64,000 nucleotides of DNA from an uncultured Aliivibrio sp. (GCF_946479765.1 NZ_CAMLHO010000010.1:1-64000); one strand, 5' to 3'. Shown: positions 52,392 to 63,053, numbered from the stretch's first letter. The notes: generated by a model not told the origin, from the letters alone. Numbers and translations are program-made.

Positions 52392-54272
52392 TTATACCTC
52401 TGCCTGATCGCCGTTAGATTGTAGCCAAGCACGACGGTCGTCTGCACGTTTTTTTCCTAAAAGCATATCCATCATTTCATTCGTTTTTTCATCGTCATCA
52501 ATGGTTAATTGAACCAGACGGCGAGTATTTGGATCCATGGTTGTTTCACGAAGTTGAAGTGGGTTCATCTCACCCAATCCTTTAAATCGTTGCACGTTTA
52601 TTTTTGCACGCTTATTACTTAAACGATCTAATACGCCTTCTTTTTCAGATTCATCCAAGGCATAAAACACCTCTTTACCACAGTCAATACGGTACAGTGG
52701 AGGCATTGCCACATAGACGTGACCGGCACGAACTAAAGCCGTGAAGTGTTTTAGATATAAGGCACACAATAGTGTTGCGATATGAAGACCATCTGAATCG
52801 GCATCGGCTAAGATACAAACTTTGCCGTAACGTAAACCAGATAAATCGTCGGAATCAGGGTCAATCCCTAACGCGACAGAAATATTATGAACTTCTTGAG
52901 AGGCTAATACTTGGTCCGCTGATACTTCCCATGTATTTAGGATCTTACCTCGTAATGGCATTACCGCTTGGAATTCACGATCACGCGCTTGTTTTGCTGA
53001 ACCACCCGCCGAGTCGCCTTCCACTAAGAAAAGTTCGGTACGAGCTAAATCTTGAATTGAGCAGTCTGTCAATTTACCTGGCAATGTAGGGCCTGATGCT
53101 ATCTTCTTACGAACAACTTTCTTTGCTGCTCGCATACGACGGTGCGCATTGGCAATACACGCTTCAGCAATCAGCTCTGCGATTTGTGGTTTCTCATTCA
53201 ACCATAGGCTAAATGCATCTTTTACAACACCAGAAACAAATGCAGCACATTGACGAGAAGATAAACGCTCTTTCGTTTGACCAGCAAACTGAGGATCTTG
53301 CATTTTAACCGACAAAACGTAAGCACAACGATCCCAAATATCATCCGCCGTTAGCTTTACACCACGTGGCAATAAATTTCGGAACTCACAGAATTCACGC
53401 ATTGCATCTAAAAGACCTTGGCGCATGCCATTGACGTGTGTACCGCCTTGAGCTGTAGGGATAAGGTTTACGTAGCTTTCAGAAACAAGATCTCCACCTT
53501 CAGGCAACCAAGTTACGGCCCAATCAGCGGCTTCGCCTTTACCTAAGAATGCACCCGTAAATGGGTCTTCAGGCAATAGCGCATAACCGCTAACACCCTC
53601 TAAAAGATAATCTTTAAGACCATCTTCATAACACCACTGGTACTCTTTATCATTTACTTTGTCTTTAAAAACAATCTCTAGCCCTGGGCACAATACCGCT
53701 TTGGCTTTTAGATTGTTAACAAGGCGAGTAACCGAAAATTTAGGTGAATCAAAATAACTGGTATCAGGCCAGAAATGAACGCTTGTACCACGATTACGGC
53801 GACCACAAGTGCCAACAACCGTTAAATCTGAAACCTTCTCACCATGTTCAAACGCAATTTCGTAGATCTCACCGCCACGACGAACCGTGACTTCTACACG
53901 TTTTGATAAGGCATTTACTACCGAGATACCAACCCCGTGCAAACCCCCTGAGAATTCGTAGTTTTTACCTGAGAATTTACCACCAGCATGTAGCTTACAA
54001 AGGATCAGTTCAACACCTGACACCTTCTCTATCGGATGGATATCAACAGGCATACCACGCCCGTCATCAATCACTTCAAGAGATTGATCGGCGTGCAAAA
54101 TCACTTCAACTTTTTTCGCGTGTCCGGCTAAGGCTTCATCGACACTGTTATCTATAACTTCTTGCCCTAAATGGTTTGGGCGAGAGGTGTCGGTATACAT
54201 ACCAGGACGGCGACGAACGGGCTCAAGGCCATTTAGAACCTCGATGGCTCCTGCATTATATTGTTCAGTCAT
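52392..54272 (-). CDS. parE: Topoisomerase IV subunit B
   Basis: ATPase subunit of topoisomerase IV; 626 residues, much shorter than GyrB. GHKL ATP-binding motifs EVIDNSVDEALAGHA, DDGRGMPVDIHP and GGLHGVGISVVNALS are followed by the toprim motif LVEGDSAGGSAKQARDREFQ and the metal-binding DADSDGLHIATL. Same operon as parC. Confidence 0.97.
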   Translation of the reverse strand: MTEQYNAGAIEVLNGLEPVRRRPGMYTDTSRPNHLGQEVIDNSVDEALAGHAKKVEVILHADQSLEVIDDGRGMPVDIHPIEKVSGVELILCKLHAGGKFSGKNYEFSGGLHGVGISVVNALSKRVEVTVRRGGEIYEIAFEHGEKVSDLTVVGTCGRRNRGTSVHFWPDTSYFDSPKFSVTRLVNNLKAKAVLCPGLEIVFKDKVNDKEYQWCYEDGLKDYLLEGVSGYALLPEDPFTGAFLGKGEAADWAVTWLPEGGDLVSESYVNLIPTAQGGTHVNGMRQGLLDAMREFCEFRNLLPRGVKLTADDIWDRCAYVLSVKMQDPQFAGQTKERLSSRQCAAFVSGVVKDAFSLWLNEKPQIAELIAEACIANAHRRMRAAKKVVRKKIASGPTLPGKLTDCSIQDLARTELFLVEGDSAGGSAKQARDREFQAVMPLRGKILNTWEVSADQVLASQEVHNISVALGIDPDSDDLSGLRYGKVCILADADSDGLHIATLLCALYLKHFTALVRAGHVYVAMPPLYRIDCGKEVFYALDESEKEGVLDRLSNKRAKINVQRFKGLGEMNPLQLRETTMDPNTRRLVQLTIDDDEKTNEMMDMLLGKKRADDRRAWLQSNGDQAEV

Positions 54273-54415
54273 ATCTCGGAAGGCTTCTTAAAATTTGTTA
54301 CATAGTCTGAAAGGGAAGAAGGAAAGTCAAGCAAACGGCTCTATTCCTCCTTAAATATGTGGCTTTGTATTAAAGATTGTATCGATACTGTGTCTCTAGC
54401 GTAGAGAAAGCGTAA

Positions 54416-55000
54416 CTATAAATTGAGAAATTGAATAATTTTCCCAGGGTAACGCTCAAAATCAACAAAGCTATGATCACCCTCTTTTTCTATCGTTTGT
54501 TTACAACCAGAATATTTTTCTACTGCTTGGCGATAATCAAGAACTTCATCCCCTTCTTGCTGCAATAGCCATAAACAGTTTGGTAAATCTATATCCTTTA
54601 TTTGTAGCGCCGATAGCTCAGCCATGTGTTTCTCTTCTAACACATACTCTTCGCCAGTATATGGATTAACCTGTGCGCCTAAATAATCGGCAAGTAATTC
54701 ATAAGGCTTTACTGCTGGGTTAACTAATACGGCGTTAAAACCATATGTATTATGTAACCACGTTGATAGATACCCACCTAATGAACTGCCCACTAAACCA
54801 ATATGATAGTCAGCTTTGTATTTTTCAACGATCTGAGTTAGATATTGAGCAGCCTCTTGAGGATAAGAAGGTAATTTAGGTACGATAACCTTAATATCAG
54901 GTCGATGTTCTTCGCAAAAATGGGCCATCACAAGTGCCTTATGAGACAGCGGCGAACTATTAAAACCATGAATATATAAAAGTAAGCTCGGTTTTTTCAT
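54416..55000 (-). CDS. yqiA: YqiA family alpha/beta-hydrolase (esterase)
   Basis: Small alpha/beta-fold esterase of 194 residues (UPF0227). N-terminal LLYIHGFNSSPLSHKA is typical; the nucleophile elbow GSSLGG places the catalytic Ser at residue 73, and a C-terminal GDHSF gives the histidine. E. coli YqiA hydrolyses short acyl esters in vitro; the natural substrate is unknown. It lies directly after cpdA (adjacent bases), in the conserved nudF-yqiB-cpdA-yqiA-parE order. Confidence 0.93.
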   Translation of the reverse strand: MKKPSLLLYIHGFNSSPLSHKALVMAHFCEEHRPDIKVIVPKLPSYPQEAAQYLTQIVEKYKADYHIGLVGSSLGGYLSTWLHNTYGFNAVLVNPAVKPYELLADYLGAQVNPYTGEEYVLEEKHMAELSALQIKDIDLPNCLWLLQQEGDEVLDYRQAVEKYSGCKQTIEKEGDHSFVDFERYPGKIIQFLNL

Positions 55001-55825
55001 TTAATATCCTCCCGCTTCACTGTCTGAAGAAAAATGACAATTTTCCAAACGATGAACTTGAGTTTCAATCGTACCATCAGGTAACAAATCTAATATTCTC
55101 CATCCTGGTGCTTGAGGATCTAACGCAAAATCATCGGAATCAGGAAGAAATTGAACACAGGTTGATGGTGTCGCAAGTAAACGAACTCCGTTCACCCTAC
55201 GATCGAGCTCTTGATGAATATGACCACACACAATACCACTGACATTCTGGTGTCGTTCAAGCACTGACCAAAAATCCTCATTATCTTTTAACTGATGTTG
55301 ATCAAGCCACGCACTGCCCGCAGGTAATGGATGATGGTGTAATAATATTAATGAATGACGTTCTGGGTTCTGCGAAAGCGCGGTTTCTAACAAAGCTAAT
55401 TGCTCTGGCGATAACGCGCCATGAGGCACACCAACAACTTGGCTATCTAAAATAATTAATTGCCAATTTTGACCGATAAGCACATGTTCACAAGTTTGGA
55501 TTTGAGGAGAAGGTAATACTCCCCCCATACTCGGTTTATAATCGTGATTACCTGGTAACCAATAGCACGGTTTTTTTAATGGCTTAATACCAGCAACAAA
55601 ATGTTGGTATGAGTGAACGGTATGATCTTGAGATATATCACCCGTTGCTAAAATCGCATCAAAATCAGGAGTGCGCCGTTGTACTTGCTCAACAACGGCT
55701 TGAAAGCTTTTTAATGTAGGTACGCCAAGAAGCGCTCCATCTTCAGGCGCAAACAAATGAGTATCTGTTATTTGTAACAACCTAATAAGGCTGTTTTTAT
55801 TATTAAGTAATGTTTCAGAGAGCAA
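55001..55825 (-). CDS. cpdA: CpdA, 3',5'-cAMP phosphodiesterase
   Basis: Metallophosphoesterase of 274 residues that hydrolyses cAMP and so tunes CRP signalling. Metal-binding motifs in order are LLQITDTHLF, ATGDISQDHT, GNHDYKP, LLHHHPLP and VCGHIHQE. The frame opens with a TTG (MLSETLLNN) at 55825, with no ATG before the first metal motif, so a TTG start is accepted; an AAGG lies about 14 nt upstream, a little far. Confidence 0.95.
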   Translation of the reverse strand: MLSETLLNNKNSLIRLLQITDTHLFAPEDGALLGVPTLKSFQAVVEQVQRRTPDFDAILATGDISQDHTVHSYQHFVAGIKPLKKPCYWLPGNHDYKPSMGGVLPSPQIQTCEHVLIGQNWQLIILDSQVVGVPHGALSPEQLALLETALSQNPERHSLILLHHHPLPAGSAWLDQHQLKDNEDFWSVLERHQNVSGIVCGHIHQELDRRVNGVRLLATPSTCVQFLPDSDDFALDPQAPGWRILDLLPDGTIETQVHRLENCHFSSDSEAGGY

Positions 55826-55840
55826 AATAGCTACAACCTT

Positions 55841-56272
55841 TTAATTCTTTTCTAAAAAAACGGGCTCTTGGCTTATCCCATTTTTCAAACAAAATGTTAG
55901 CCAGTCACTTAGGAACTGGTTTAATTGGTGCTTCTCATCTTTTTGAAGCATTTTCCCATTCGGGTACTCATATTTTGCTTTAATATACGCCAGTTGTTGG
56001 CTAGCACATACTTCGGCCACTCTTGCATCGTGATAAAGTCTAACTGTCAACTTAGGCAATGGGTAAATAGGTTGCTCATCTATCTGATAAACCTCAACCA
56101 ATGTAGTATATACCGTCACTTCTTTCACTTTTATTTGATATTGCTGCTGGCACACTTTATAGCTTGCTAGTGAACCAATAATTTCATTTCTTGGTAAAAG
56201 TGACACCAATTTTGCGTAATTGGTTTCATATACTCTCATCAAACTGGCTAAGTCTACGTGATATTTACGCAT
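55841..56272 (-). CDS. yqiB: YqiB family protein (DUF1249)
   Basis: DUF1249 protein of 143 residues with unknown function. The start at 56272 (MRKYHVDLASLMRVYETNY) aligns with E. coli YqiB; a longer frame reaching into nudF is rejected. Conserved phrases include VRLYHDARVAEVCASQQ and KDEKHQLNQFLSDWL. No enzyme motif or signal peptide is seen. It lies 4 bp after nudF and 15 bp before cpdA. Confidence 0.92.
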   Translation of the reverse strand: MRKYHVDLASLMRVYETNYAKLVSLLPRNEIIGSLASYKVCQQQYQIKVKEVTVYTTLVEVYQIDEQPIYPLPKLTVRLYHDARVAEVCASQQLAYIKAKYEYPNGKMLQKDEKHQLNQFLSDWLTFCLKNGISQEPVFLEKN

Positions 56273-56276
56273 GTTA

Positions 56277-56912
56277 TTACGAATTCCACTGTGATCGTAA
56301 GCGCGAAACATTTAATTCTAACCATTGAAGCGCAATAATTGAGGCTGCATTCTCAATTATGCCACGAGTAACCAGAGCATACGCTTCTTCACGAGTCACC
56401 ACATGCACTCGAATGTCTTCATTTTCATCCTCTAAACCATGAATTCCTTCTGCTTTAGAAGCATCAACACAACCTACAAAAACGTCTAACTTTTCTGTGC
56501 ATCCACCAGAAGAAGGATAAAAATGAGAAATTTTCTCTAAACAAGAAACAAAAATACCGGCCTCTTCTTCAGCTTCACGAATCGCGACTTGCTCTGCTGA
56601 TTCGCCTTTATCTATCATTCCAGCGACAATTTCATACTGCCAAGGGGATTGAGACTCTAAAGCCCCTACTCGAATTTGTTCAATTAAAACAACGCGATCG
56701 CTAAGTGGATCATAAGGTAGCAGCGCAACTGCATGCCCTCGTTCAAAGAGTTCACGCTCGATAATGTCACTCCAACCACCACTAAAAAGCTGATGACGAA
56801 ACGCAACTTTAGTCATTTTAAAAAAGCCGTTATATAAGGACTCTTTTGACAAAACATCGACATCATTAGACGTAAATTGATTGTGTAAGAACTTGCTTGA
56901 TGTCGTGTCCAT
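56277..56912 (-). CDS. nudF: NudF, ADP-ribose pyrophosphatase
   Basis: Nudix hydrolase of 211 residues that cleaves ADP-ribose (and related ADP-sugars) to AMP and ribose 5-phosphate. The Nudix box is AGMIDKGESAEQVAIREAEEE with AGI following. It heads the nudF-yqiB-cpdA-yqiA-parE-parC run and is divergent from tolC across 234 bp, an arrangement conserved with E. coli. Confidence 0.95.
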   Translation of the reverse strand: MDTTSSKFLHNQFTSNDVDVLSKESLYNGFFKMTKVAFRHQLFSGGWSDIIERELFERGHAVALLPYDPLSDRVVLIEQIRVGALESQSPWQYEIVAGMIDKGESAEQVAIREAEEEAGIFVSCLEKISHFYPSSGGCTEKLDVFVGCVDASKAEGIHGLEDENEDIRVHVVTREEAYALVTRGIIENAASIIALQWLELNVSRLRSQWNS

Positions 56913-57146
56913 ACCGAACTCCTTATTTTATATCGCTCTGTTTTATCACTCATCGATGATAGCAACAATTTATTAGCTCAACTTTTTTGATAATGCTTAC
57001 ATTTTTTTTAGAAGCTTTCCACATTATTACAAGGAGAAGGGCCAATCAAACGTAAAAAAACGTAATCTTTACAGCCAGAGCATAGAAAGATAATGTACAC
57101 TCTATGAACTATATTATATAAAATAATTTTTGCAGGACAAACCACC
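56913..57146. promoter_or_regulatory. Divergent nudF/tolC control region
   Basis: A 234-bp AT-rich stretch. The 40 bp before tolC contain TATTATATAAAAT, which can provide a -10 element, but no firm -35 is visible. Recognition sites for stress regulators of tolC could not be identified by eye. Confidence 0.35.
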
Positions 57147-58472
57147 ATGAGAAAACTGCTTCCACTCTTTATTGGAATGGCATTAGGTAGTTTCAGCTCT
57201 TTAGCTGCTGCCGATGACCTTGCGCAAATATACAACCAAGCTAAAGAAAATGATCCTCAGCTATTAAGAGCAGCCGCAACTAAAGATGCAGCTTTTGAAG
57301 CGGTCAACTCATCTCAAAGTTCGTTATTACCACAAATTGATTTAACTGCTGGCTACAATATCGTTCGTAGTGATCTTGATACTCGTGAAAATGACCGTCT
57401 AACTGCTGGTATTAATTTATCTCAAGAGCTTTACCAACAATCAAGCTGGGTAAGTTTAGATATTGCAGAGAAAACGGCTCGTCAGGCTGATTCTACTTAT
57501 GCAGCAGAACAGCAAGGTGTGATTTTACGTGTTGCCCAAGCTTACTTTGATGTACTGCGTGCTAATGATAATTTAGAATTTGTTCGTTCAGAAAAAGCCG
57601 CAGTAGGCCGTCAACTTGAACAGACTAAACAACGTTTTGATGTTGGCTTATCAGCAATTACCGATGTTCACGATGCACAAGCAGAATACGACAGCGTATT
57701 GGCAAACGAAGTACTGACTGAAAACCAACTAGTTAACAGTTATGAAGATTTGCGTGTGATCACCGGACAAGGTCATACTCAATTAAGTGTGTTAGATACT
57801 GAGCGCTTCTCAGCAAGCCCATCGGAGCAATCATCAGATATTTTAATTGATGAAGCTCAACAGAAAAACTTGAGCCTATTAGCGTCTCGTATCAGTGCTG
57901 ACATTGCAAAAGACAATATATCTCTAGCAAGCTCTGGTCATATGCCATCACTAACTTTTGATGCGGGTTATAACTACACGGATCAAAGTGGTACTAAAAA
58001 TGGTATCAATGATGACAGTTACGGAGACATCAATGCTGGTATTAACTTGTATATTCCACTGTATTCAGGTGGCAACACGAGCTCATTAACTAGCCAAGCA
58101 GAATTCCAATACGTTGCAGCAAGCCAAGCATTAGAAGAAACGTATCGCGAAGTAACCAAAGATGTTCGTGCTTTCAATAACAACATCAATGCCTCTATTG
58201 GTGCTTTAAAAGCCTATGAGCAAACCGTTATTTCAGCAAAATCGGCATTAGAAGCAACAGAAGCCGGTTTTGATGTTGGTACGCGTACTATTGTTGATGT
58301 ATTAGATTCTACTCGCCGTCTATTCGATGCTAACCGTAACCTAGCAAATGCTCGTTACGACTACATACTGAGTGTTCTTCAGCTGAAACAAGCGGTTGGT
58401 ACGCTAAGCGAGCAAGATATCATGGATATCAATACGGGTTTAAAAGCTAACAAAACAACGCAAGCTAATTAA
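57147..58472 (+). CDS. tolC: TolC, outer-membrane efflux channel
   Basis: Trimeric outer-membrane tunnel protein used by tripartite efflux pumps and type I secretion; 441 residues. A signal peptide (about 1-22, ending SSLAAA) is followed by the two structural repeats typical of the family, beginning DLAQIYNQAKENDPQL and DEAQQKNLSLLASRIS. The C-terminus lacks the long tail of E. coli TolC. The stop codon lies in a 9-bp tandem repeat. Confidence 0.95.
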   Translation: MRKLLPLFIGMALGSFSSLAAADDLAQIYNQAKENDPQLLRAAATKDAAFEAVNSSQSSLLPQIDLTAGYNIVRSDLDTRENDRLTAGINLSQELYQQSSWVSLDIAEKTARQADSTYAAEQQGVILRVAQAYFDVLRANDNLEFVRSEKAAVGRQLEQTKQRFDVGLSAITDVHDAQAEYDSVLANEVLTENQLVNSYEDLRVITGQGHTQLSVLDTERFSASPSEQSSDILIDEAQQKNLSLLASRISADIAKDNISLASSGHMPSLTFDAGYNYTDQSGTKNGINDDSYGDINAGINLYIPLYSGGNTSSLTSQAEFQYVAASQALEETYREVTKDVRAFNNNINASIGALKAYEQTVISAKSALEATEAGFDVGTRTIVDVLDSTRRLFDANRNLANARYDYILSVLQLKQAVGTLSEQDIMDINTGLKANKTTQAN

Positions 58473-58498
58473 GCTAATTAAGCTAATTAAGCTAATTA
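58462..58498. repeat. (AAGCTAATT)4 tandem repeat at the tolC stop
   Basis: Four perfect copies of AAGCTAATT (58462-58497). Read in the tolC frame each unit gives Ala-Asn-stop (GCT AAT TAA), so the stop codon itself is repeated in frame and copy-number changes cannot lengthen TolC. Confidence 0.97.
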
Positions 58499-58540
58499 TA
58501 TTCCTCTCATTAAGATAACTTGAGCGGAATAAAACAAAAT

Positions 58541-58585
58541 AAAAAGCCACATTATGAGTTCAACGTCATAATGTGGCTTTTCTTT
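58541..58585. terminator. Bidirectional terminator between tolC and hldE
   Basis: A 16-bp stem (58542-58557 with 58566-58581, core AAAAGCCACATTATGA) with an 8-nt loop, flanked by A and T tracts. Confidence 0.94.
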
Positions 58586-58621
58586 TACAGATTAAAAAAG
58601 GTAAGGGATAAAGAAGTAGTA

Positions 58622-60052
58622 TTAACCTTTACCACCTTTAATTGCTTCAATGATACCCGTTGTTGAACAACCATCTTCAAAATTTAATACTTTTACTTCA
58701 CCACCTGCGGCAATCACTTCTGCACCACCAGCGATATCTTCAATCGCGTAATCACCACCTTTTACTAACATGGTTGGTAATACTTCAGAGATTAAACGCT
58801 GTGGCGTATCTTCTGAGAAAGGAACAACCCAATCAACCGCACCTAAACCAGCCAGTACCGCCATACGACGATCCGTAGGGTTAATAGGACGACCAGGACC
58901 TTTTAAGCGTTGGACTGATTCATTGGTGTTCACTGCAACAATCAGACGATCACCCAACTCAGCCGCGTGATTTAAGTAAGACACATGACCAGCATGAAGA
59001 ATATCAAAACAACCATTAGTCATTACTACTCTTTCGCCACGAGCGCGCGCTTGCTTCACAGCACTAATAAGTAACTCTTCATTGATGATACCAAAACCAG
59101 AATCTTGGCTACCATGAATCGCTTCTGCTAATTCAATCGTTGATAGTGTTGACGTACCAAGTTTACCGACAACCACACCCGCAGCAGCATTGGCTAAAGC
59201 ACACGCTTCATCAAGTGGTTTGCCTGTTGATACTGAGGCTGCTAATACGGAAATAACCGTATCACCGGCACCCGTTACATCAAACACTTCACGAGCCAGC
59301 GTTGGCAAATGCAGCGGTTCCATATCACGGCGAAGTAATGTCATACCATGCTCACTACGAGTTACAAGCAAGGCTTCAAAATCAAATTCTTCGATGATTT
59401 GTTGTCCTTTAACGACCAAGTCATCTTCGTCTTTTACCTTGCCAACAACTGTTTCAAACTCAAGCATATTTGGTGTTAATAACGTCGCACCACGGTAACG
59501 CTCAAAATCCGCCCCTTTAGGATCAATGAATACAGGTACATTTACTTTTCGAGCTTCTTGGATCATTAGTTGAACATGCTCTAATGCGCCTTTTGCGTAA
59601 TCAGATAATACCACCGCTTTAACTTTTGATAAGGTCGCTTGCATACGACTGATCAACGGCTCAGCAGGTACATCATGAAAGCTTTCTTCAAAATCTAAAC
59701 GGATAAGCTGCTGACCACGGCTCATAACGCGTAATTTAGTAATTGTTGGAAACTCAGGAAGAGTGACAAAATCACAATGTACTTTTAATGACGCCAATGT
59801 TGCCGTTAACGCTTTCGCTGGTTCATCATCACCAACTAACCCAACAAGATGAGCCTCACCACCTAACGCCGCAATATTCATCGCAACGTTGGCGGCACCA
59901 CCTGGACGTTCTTCAATATTAGTGACCTTAACAACCGGTACTGGTGCTTCTGGTGAAATACGAGTCGTTGGTCCACCCCAATAACGATCAAGCATTACAT
60001 CACCAATGATCAATACACCAGATTGTTCATAATTAGGAAGTGTCGGTTTCAT
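58622..60052 (-). CDS. hldE: HldE, bifunctional heptose kinase/adenylyltransferase
   Basis: Makes ADP-heptose for the LPS inner core: the N-terminal ribokinase-like domain (about 1-320) phosphorylates heptose-7-phosphate at C1 and the C-terminal nucleotidyltransferase (about 340-476) adds AMP. 476 residues from the ATG at 60052, matching E. coli; a ten-codon extension is rejected. Seen motifs are [20 protein letters not shown], the kinase [10 protein letters not shown] and the transferase [16 protein letters not shown]. It lies downstream of glnE, as in E. coli. ADP-heptose is also an innate-immune ligand. Confidence 0.97.
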   Translation of the reverse strand: MKPTLPNYEQSGVLIIGDVMLDRYWGGPTTRISPEAPVPVVKVTNIEERPGGAANVAMNIAALGGEAHLVGLVGDDEPAKALTATLASLKVHCDFVTLPEFPTITKLRVMSRGQQLIRLDFEESFHDVPAEPLISRMQATLSKVKAVVLSDYAKGALEHVQLMIQEARKVNVPVFIDPKGADFERYRGATLLTPNMLEFETVVGKVKDEDDLVVKGQQIIEEFDFEALLVTRSEHGMTLLRRDMEPLHLPTLAREVFDVTGAGDTVISVLAASVSTGKPLDEACALANAAAGVVVGKLGTSTLSTIELAEAIHGSQDSGFGIINEELLISAVKQARARGERVVMTNGCFDILHAGHVSYLNHAAELGDRLIVAVNTNESVQRLKGPGRPINPTDRRMAVLAGLGAVDWVVPFSEDTPQRLISEVLPTMLVKGGDYAIEDIAGGAEVIAAGGEVKVLNFEDGCSTTGIIEAIKGGKG

Positions 60053-60191
60053 TCTTTTCTCCGGGCAATAAACAGCAAACAATCCACCATTATTGGTTCG
60101 AGCTATTTATAAAAATCATCTGTTATAAATGGTAGCATTTACGCAAGTTCTACGCCAACTTAGTAATAATAAACGAAGAGTTAAGTAATGC

Positions 60192-63053
60192 TTACTCAAC
60201 AAACCAATTATTCCAAGCGTTTACCACCGTCTCTCTTTCTTTACTAAAGCTATTTTCATCAACATCGGCATCAAAGCCTAATAAATTGCGATGATGTATT
60301 TCATTTCTCATTACACAATAAGCATGAATCAACAGTTGAGATAATTCATTATCCATCACACCTTGCTGAGCAAAACTTTCAAAGATACGCACATTATCAG
60401 ACCAATGAGTAAGCTTAGGTGCTTGGTGACTGTGATTTAACACTAAATATTGCGCGAGAAACTCAATATCAGTGATACCACCGGCATCCTGTTTAATCAT
60501 AAAGCGGCCTGCTTTTTTTCCGCCTAAATGGCCTCTCATTTTTTCACGCATCTCAACCACATCTTGCTGCAGTTTTTTCTCATCTCTCGCTAAACAAATA
60601 ATGTCATGACGAGTTTGATTAAATGCTGATTGTAAGCTCGCATCACCATAAATCATACGAGCACGGACTAAAGCTTGATGCTCCCATGTCCATGCATCTT
60701 GTCGTTGATATTCATCAAACGCTTCACTAGTACTGACTAGCAAGCCTGATGCCCCTGATGGACGTAAGCGTGTATCCACTTCATACAAAATACCTGAAGG
60801 GGTACGTACTGAAAAAATATGAATAATGCGTTGTGCTAAACGTAAATAAAACTGGCGACCATCAATCTCTTTCTTACCATTGGTATAGGTGTTCGTATCA
60901 CAATCGTGCATAAAGACGATATCGAGATCGGAATTATAACCCAACTCCCACCCCCCAACTTTGCCATAGCCAATAACAGCAAAGCCTTTACTATCTCGTC
61001 CTTCAAGATGTGTCGGTTCACCAAATTTTTCAGTCACTTGCAGCCAAGCTTGGTTTATTACCGCCTCAACAATGGCTTCTGATAAATACGTTAAGTGATC
61101 ACTTACTTTCATAAGTGATAATCCACCAGCAATATCCGAGGCTGCAATTCTTAGCAAACACACTTGCTTAAACTGACGTAATGCCTCCATTTGCTGTTCC
61201 ATGTCATCCTCAGGAATACGAGCAAGAAATTCATGTAGCTCAACCTTATACTGGCTTAACTCAATAGGGTTATAAAGTTGATTTATATCCAATAGCTCAT
61301 CAAGAAGAATTGGATAGCGAGTTAATTGGTCTGCAACCATTGGACTTGCTGCACATAGGCGAACTAAATGTTGTAATGCTCCGCTGTGCTCATCAAGAAG
61401 CTCTAGGTAAGTCGTTCTGGTTGCAATGGCTTGGAGCAGTTTGGTGATGCGTGGCAAGGCATCACTAGCATCTTCTCGACTGATCACGACACTAAACAGC
61501 TTTGGCATCAGATTAGTAATGGCTTCTCGACCTCGTGGGCCAAGGGTTTTCTTTTTCAACTCGCCTTTAAATTCAATTATATGTTGAGTTAACGATTCTG
61601 CTTGTTCAGGGTTTAGTTCTTGTAAGATATGTTCTAAAACTTCTGGGTTATGTGCCATGTCCCATAACTCAATATACGCTTTATCAATACTACTCTCTGA
61701 CTCTTCTTCCTCGTGGCCAATCAAATCTTCAAACACGGCATGAATCGTATTCATGTGTCGCTCTATTTCAGAGTACAACTCCGCCCAATCTTGCATTCCC
61801 ATAGCAAAAGCAAGACGAGTTTGGTCTCTTTCATCCATGGGTAATGTTTGAGTTTGTTGATCTCCAATTGCTTGTAATAAATTCTCTAAACGACGTAAAA
61901 AGCAGTAACCTTTGGTAAGGTCATCAACCTCTTTAACTGACAGTTGCCCTAATTCTTTAATCGCAGTTAACGTCTCTAATAACCCACGACCTCGTAAAGA
62001 AGGCTCTCTGCCACCACGGATTAATTGGAATACTTGAGCAATAAACTCAACTTCTCGAATACCACCAGCGCCAAGTTTTATATTGTCATGCAAACCACGA
62101 CGACGAACCTCTGTCGTGATCATCGATTTCATACGGCGTAGTGCTTGAATTGCACCAAAGTCGATGTAACGGCGAAATACAAATGGACGCAACATTTGAC
62201 GTAATTCTTGATAATGGCTGTACGTTTCTTTTCCCATCACTCGCGCTTTTATCATCGCGTAGCGTTCCCAATCACGCCCTTGCTCTTGATAGTAATCTTC
62301 AAGTGCCGCATAGCTCATCACTAACGGTCCACTTTCACCAAAAGGACGTAAACGTAAATCGACTCGATAACAGAAACCATCCACCGTAATTTGATCTAAC
62401 GCTTTAATCAGTTTTTGACCTAAGCGTGTGAAAAATTGAGCATTAGCTATACTTCTGCGAGCGCCTTCCGTTTCACCGTTTTCAGGATACGTAAAAATCA
62501 GATCGATATCAGATGAGAAATTAAGTTCTCCACCACCTAATTTACCCATACCAATAATGAGCATTGGTTGATCTTCACCTTGTGCATTTTTTGGTGTTCC
62601 CCAATCAATACAAGCCTGCTTATAAATCCATTGATAAGATTCAACAATTAAGGCTTCCGCCAAAAGAGATAAGTGAGCAAGGCTGACTTCTAAAGACCAA
62701 TAACTATCTAGAATATGACCATGGGTAAAATCTCGCCATGCTATATAAGCCATTTCACGACGGCGGAAATAACGCAGCTCTCGCATTAATCCATTTTCAT
62801 CACAACATTGTGCTAATTTCTCTTGCAGTCGTGAGCGGTAATCCTCACTACGATCCACCACATCAAACATTGATGGGAAATGCTGACACAAAAACTCATC
62901 TTGCTGAAAAGCCTCATACAGAAAGTCACTGCAACCTAACGCAATCATAAGTTGATCTTGAACATTCTCAGGCCATGCTTGAATACGTTTAAGATAAGTT
63001 AAGTCTTGTAAACGACGCTCAGCTAAAGACGTTAATGATGATGGCAAAGACAT
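60192..63053 (-). CDS. glnE: GlnE, glutamine synthetase adenylyltransferase/deadenylase
   Basis: Bifunctional enzyme that adenylylates and deadenylylates glutamine synthetase in response to PII and glutamine; 953 residues from the ATG at 63053, which has an AAGGA ribosome-binding site (a longer frame is rejected). Two nucleotidyltransferase domains are visible: the N-terminal deadenylylase with GMGKLGGGELNFSSDIDLIF and the C-terminal adenylylase with GYGKVGGWELGYNSDLDIVF, both with the DxD metal motif, separated by a helical linker. Confidence 0.97.
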   Translation of the reverse strand: MSLPSSLTSLAERRLQDLTYLKRIQAWPENVQDQLMIALGCSDFLYEAFQQDEFLCQHFPSMFDVVDRSEDYRSRLQEKLAQCCDENGLMRELRYFRRREMAYIAWRDFTHGHILDSYWSLEVSLAHLSLLAEALIVESYQWIYKQACIDWGTPKNAQGEDQPMLIIGMGKLGGGELNFSSDIDLIFTYPENGETEGARRSIANAQFFTRLGQKLIKALDQITVDGFCYRVDLRLRPFGESGPLVMSYAALEDYYQEQGRDWERYAMIKARVMGKETYSHYQELRQMLRPFVFRRYIDFGAIQALRRMKSMITTEVRRRGLHDNIKLGAGGIREVEFIAQVFQLIRGGREPSLRGRGLLETLTAIKELGQLSVKEVDDLTKGYCFLRRLENLLQAIGDQQTQTLPMDERDQTRLAFAMGMQDWAELYSEIERHMNTIHAVFEDLIGHEEEESESSIDKAYIELWDMAHNPEVLEHILQELNPEQAESLTQHIIEFKGELKKKTLGPRGREAITNLMPKLFSVVISREDASDALPRITKLLQAIATRTTYLELLDEHSGALQHLVRLCAASPMVADQLTRYPILLDELLDINQLYNPIELSQYKVELHEFLARIPEDDMEQQMEALRQFKQVCLLRIAASDIAGGLSLMKVSDHLTYLSEAIVEAVINQAWLQVTEKFGEPTHLEGRDSKGFAVIGYGKVGGWELGYNSDLDIVFMHDCDTNTYTNGKKEIDGRQFYLRLAQRIIHIFSVRTPSGILYEVDTRLRPSGASGLLVSTSEAFDEYQRQDAWTWEHQALVRARMIYGDASLQSAFNQTRHDIICLARDEKKLQQDVVEMREKMRGHLGGKKAGRFMIKQDAGGITDIEFLAQYLVLNHSHQAPKLTHWSDNVRIFESFAQQGVMDNELSQLLIHAYCVMRNEIHHRNLLGFDADVDENSFSKERETVVNAWNNWFVE

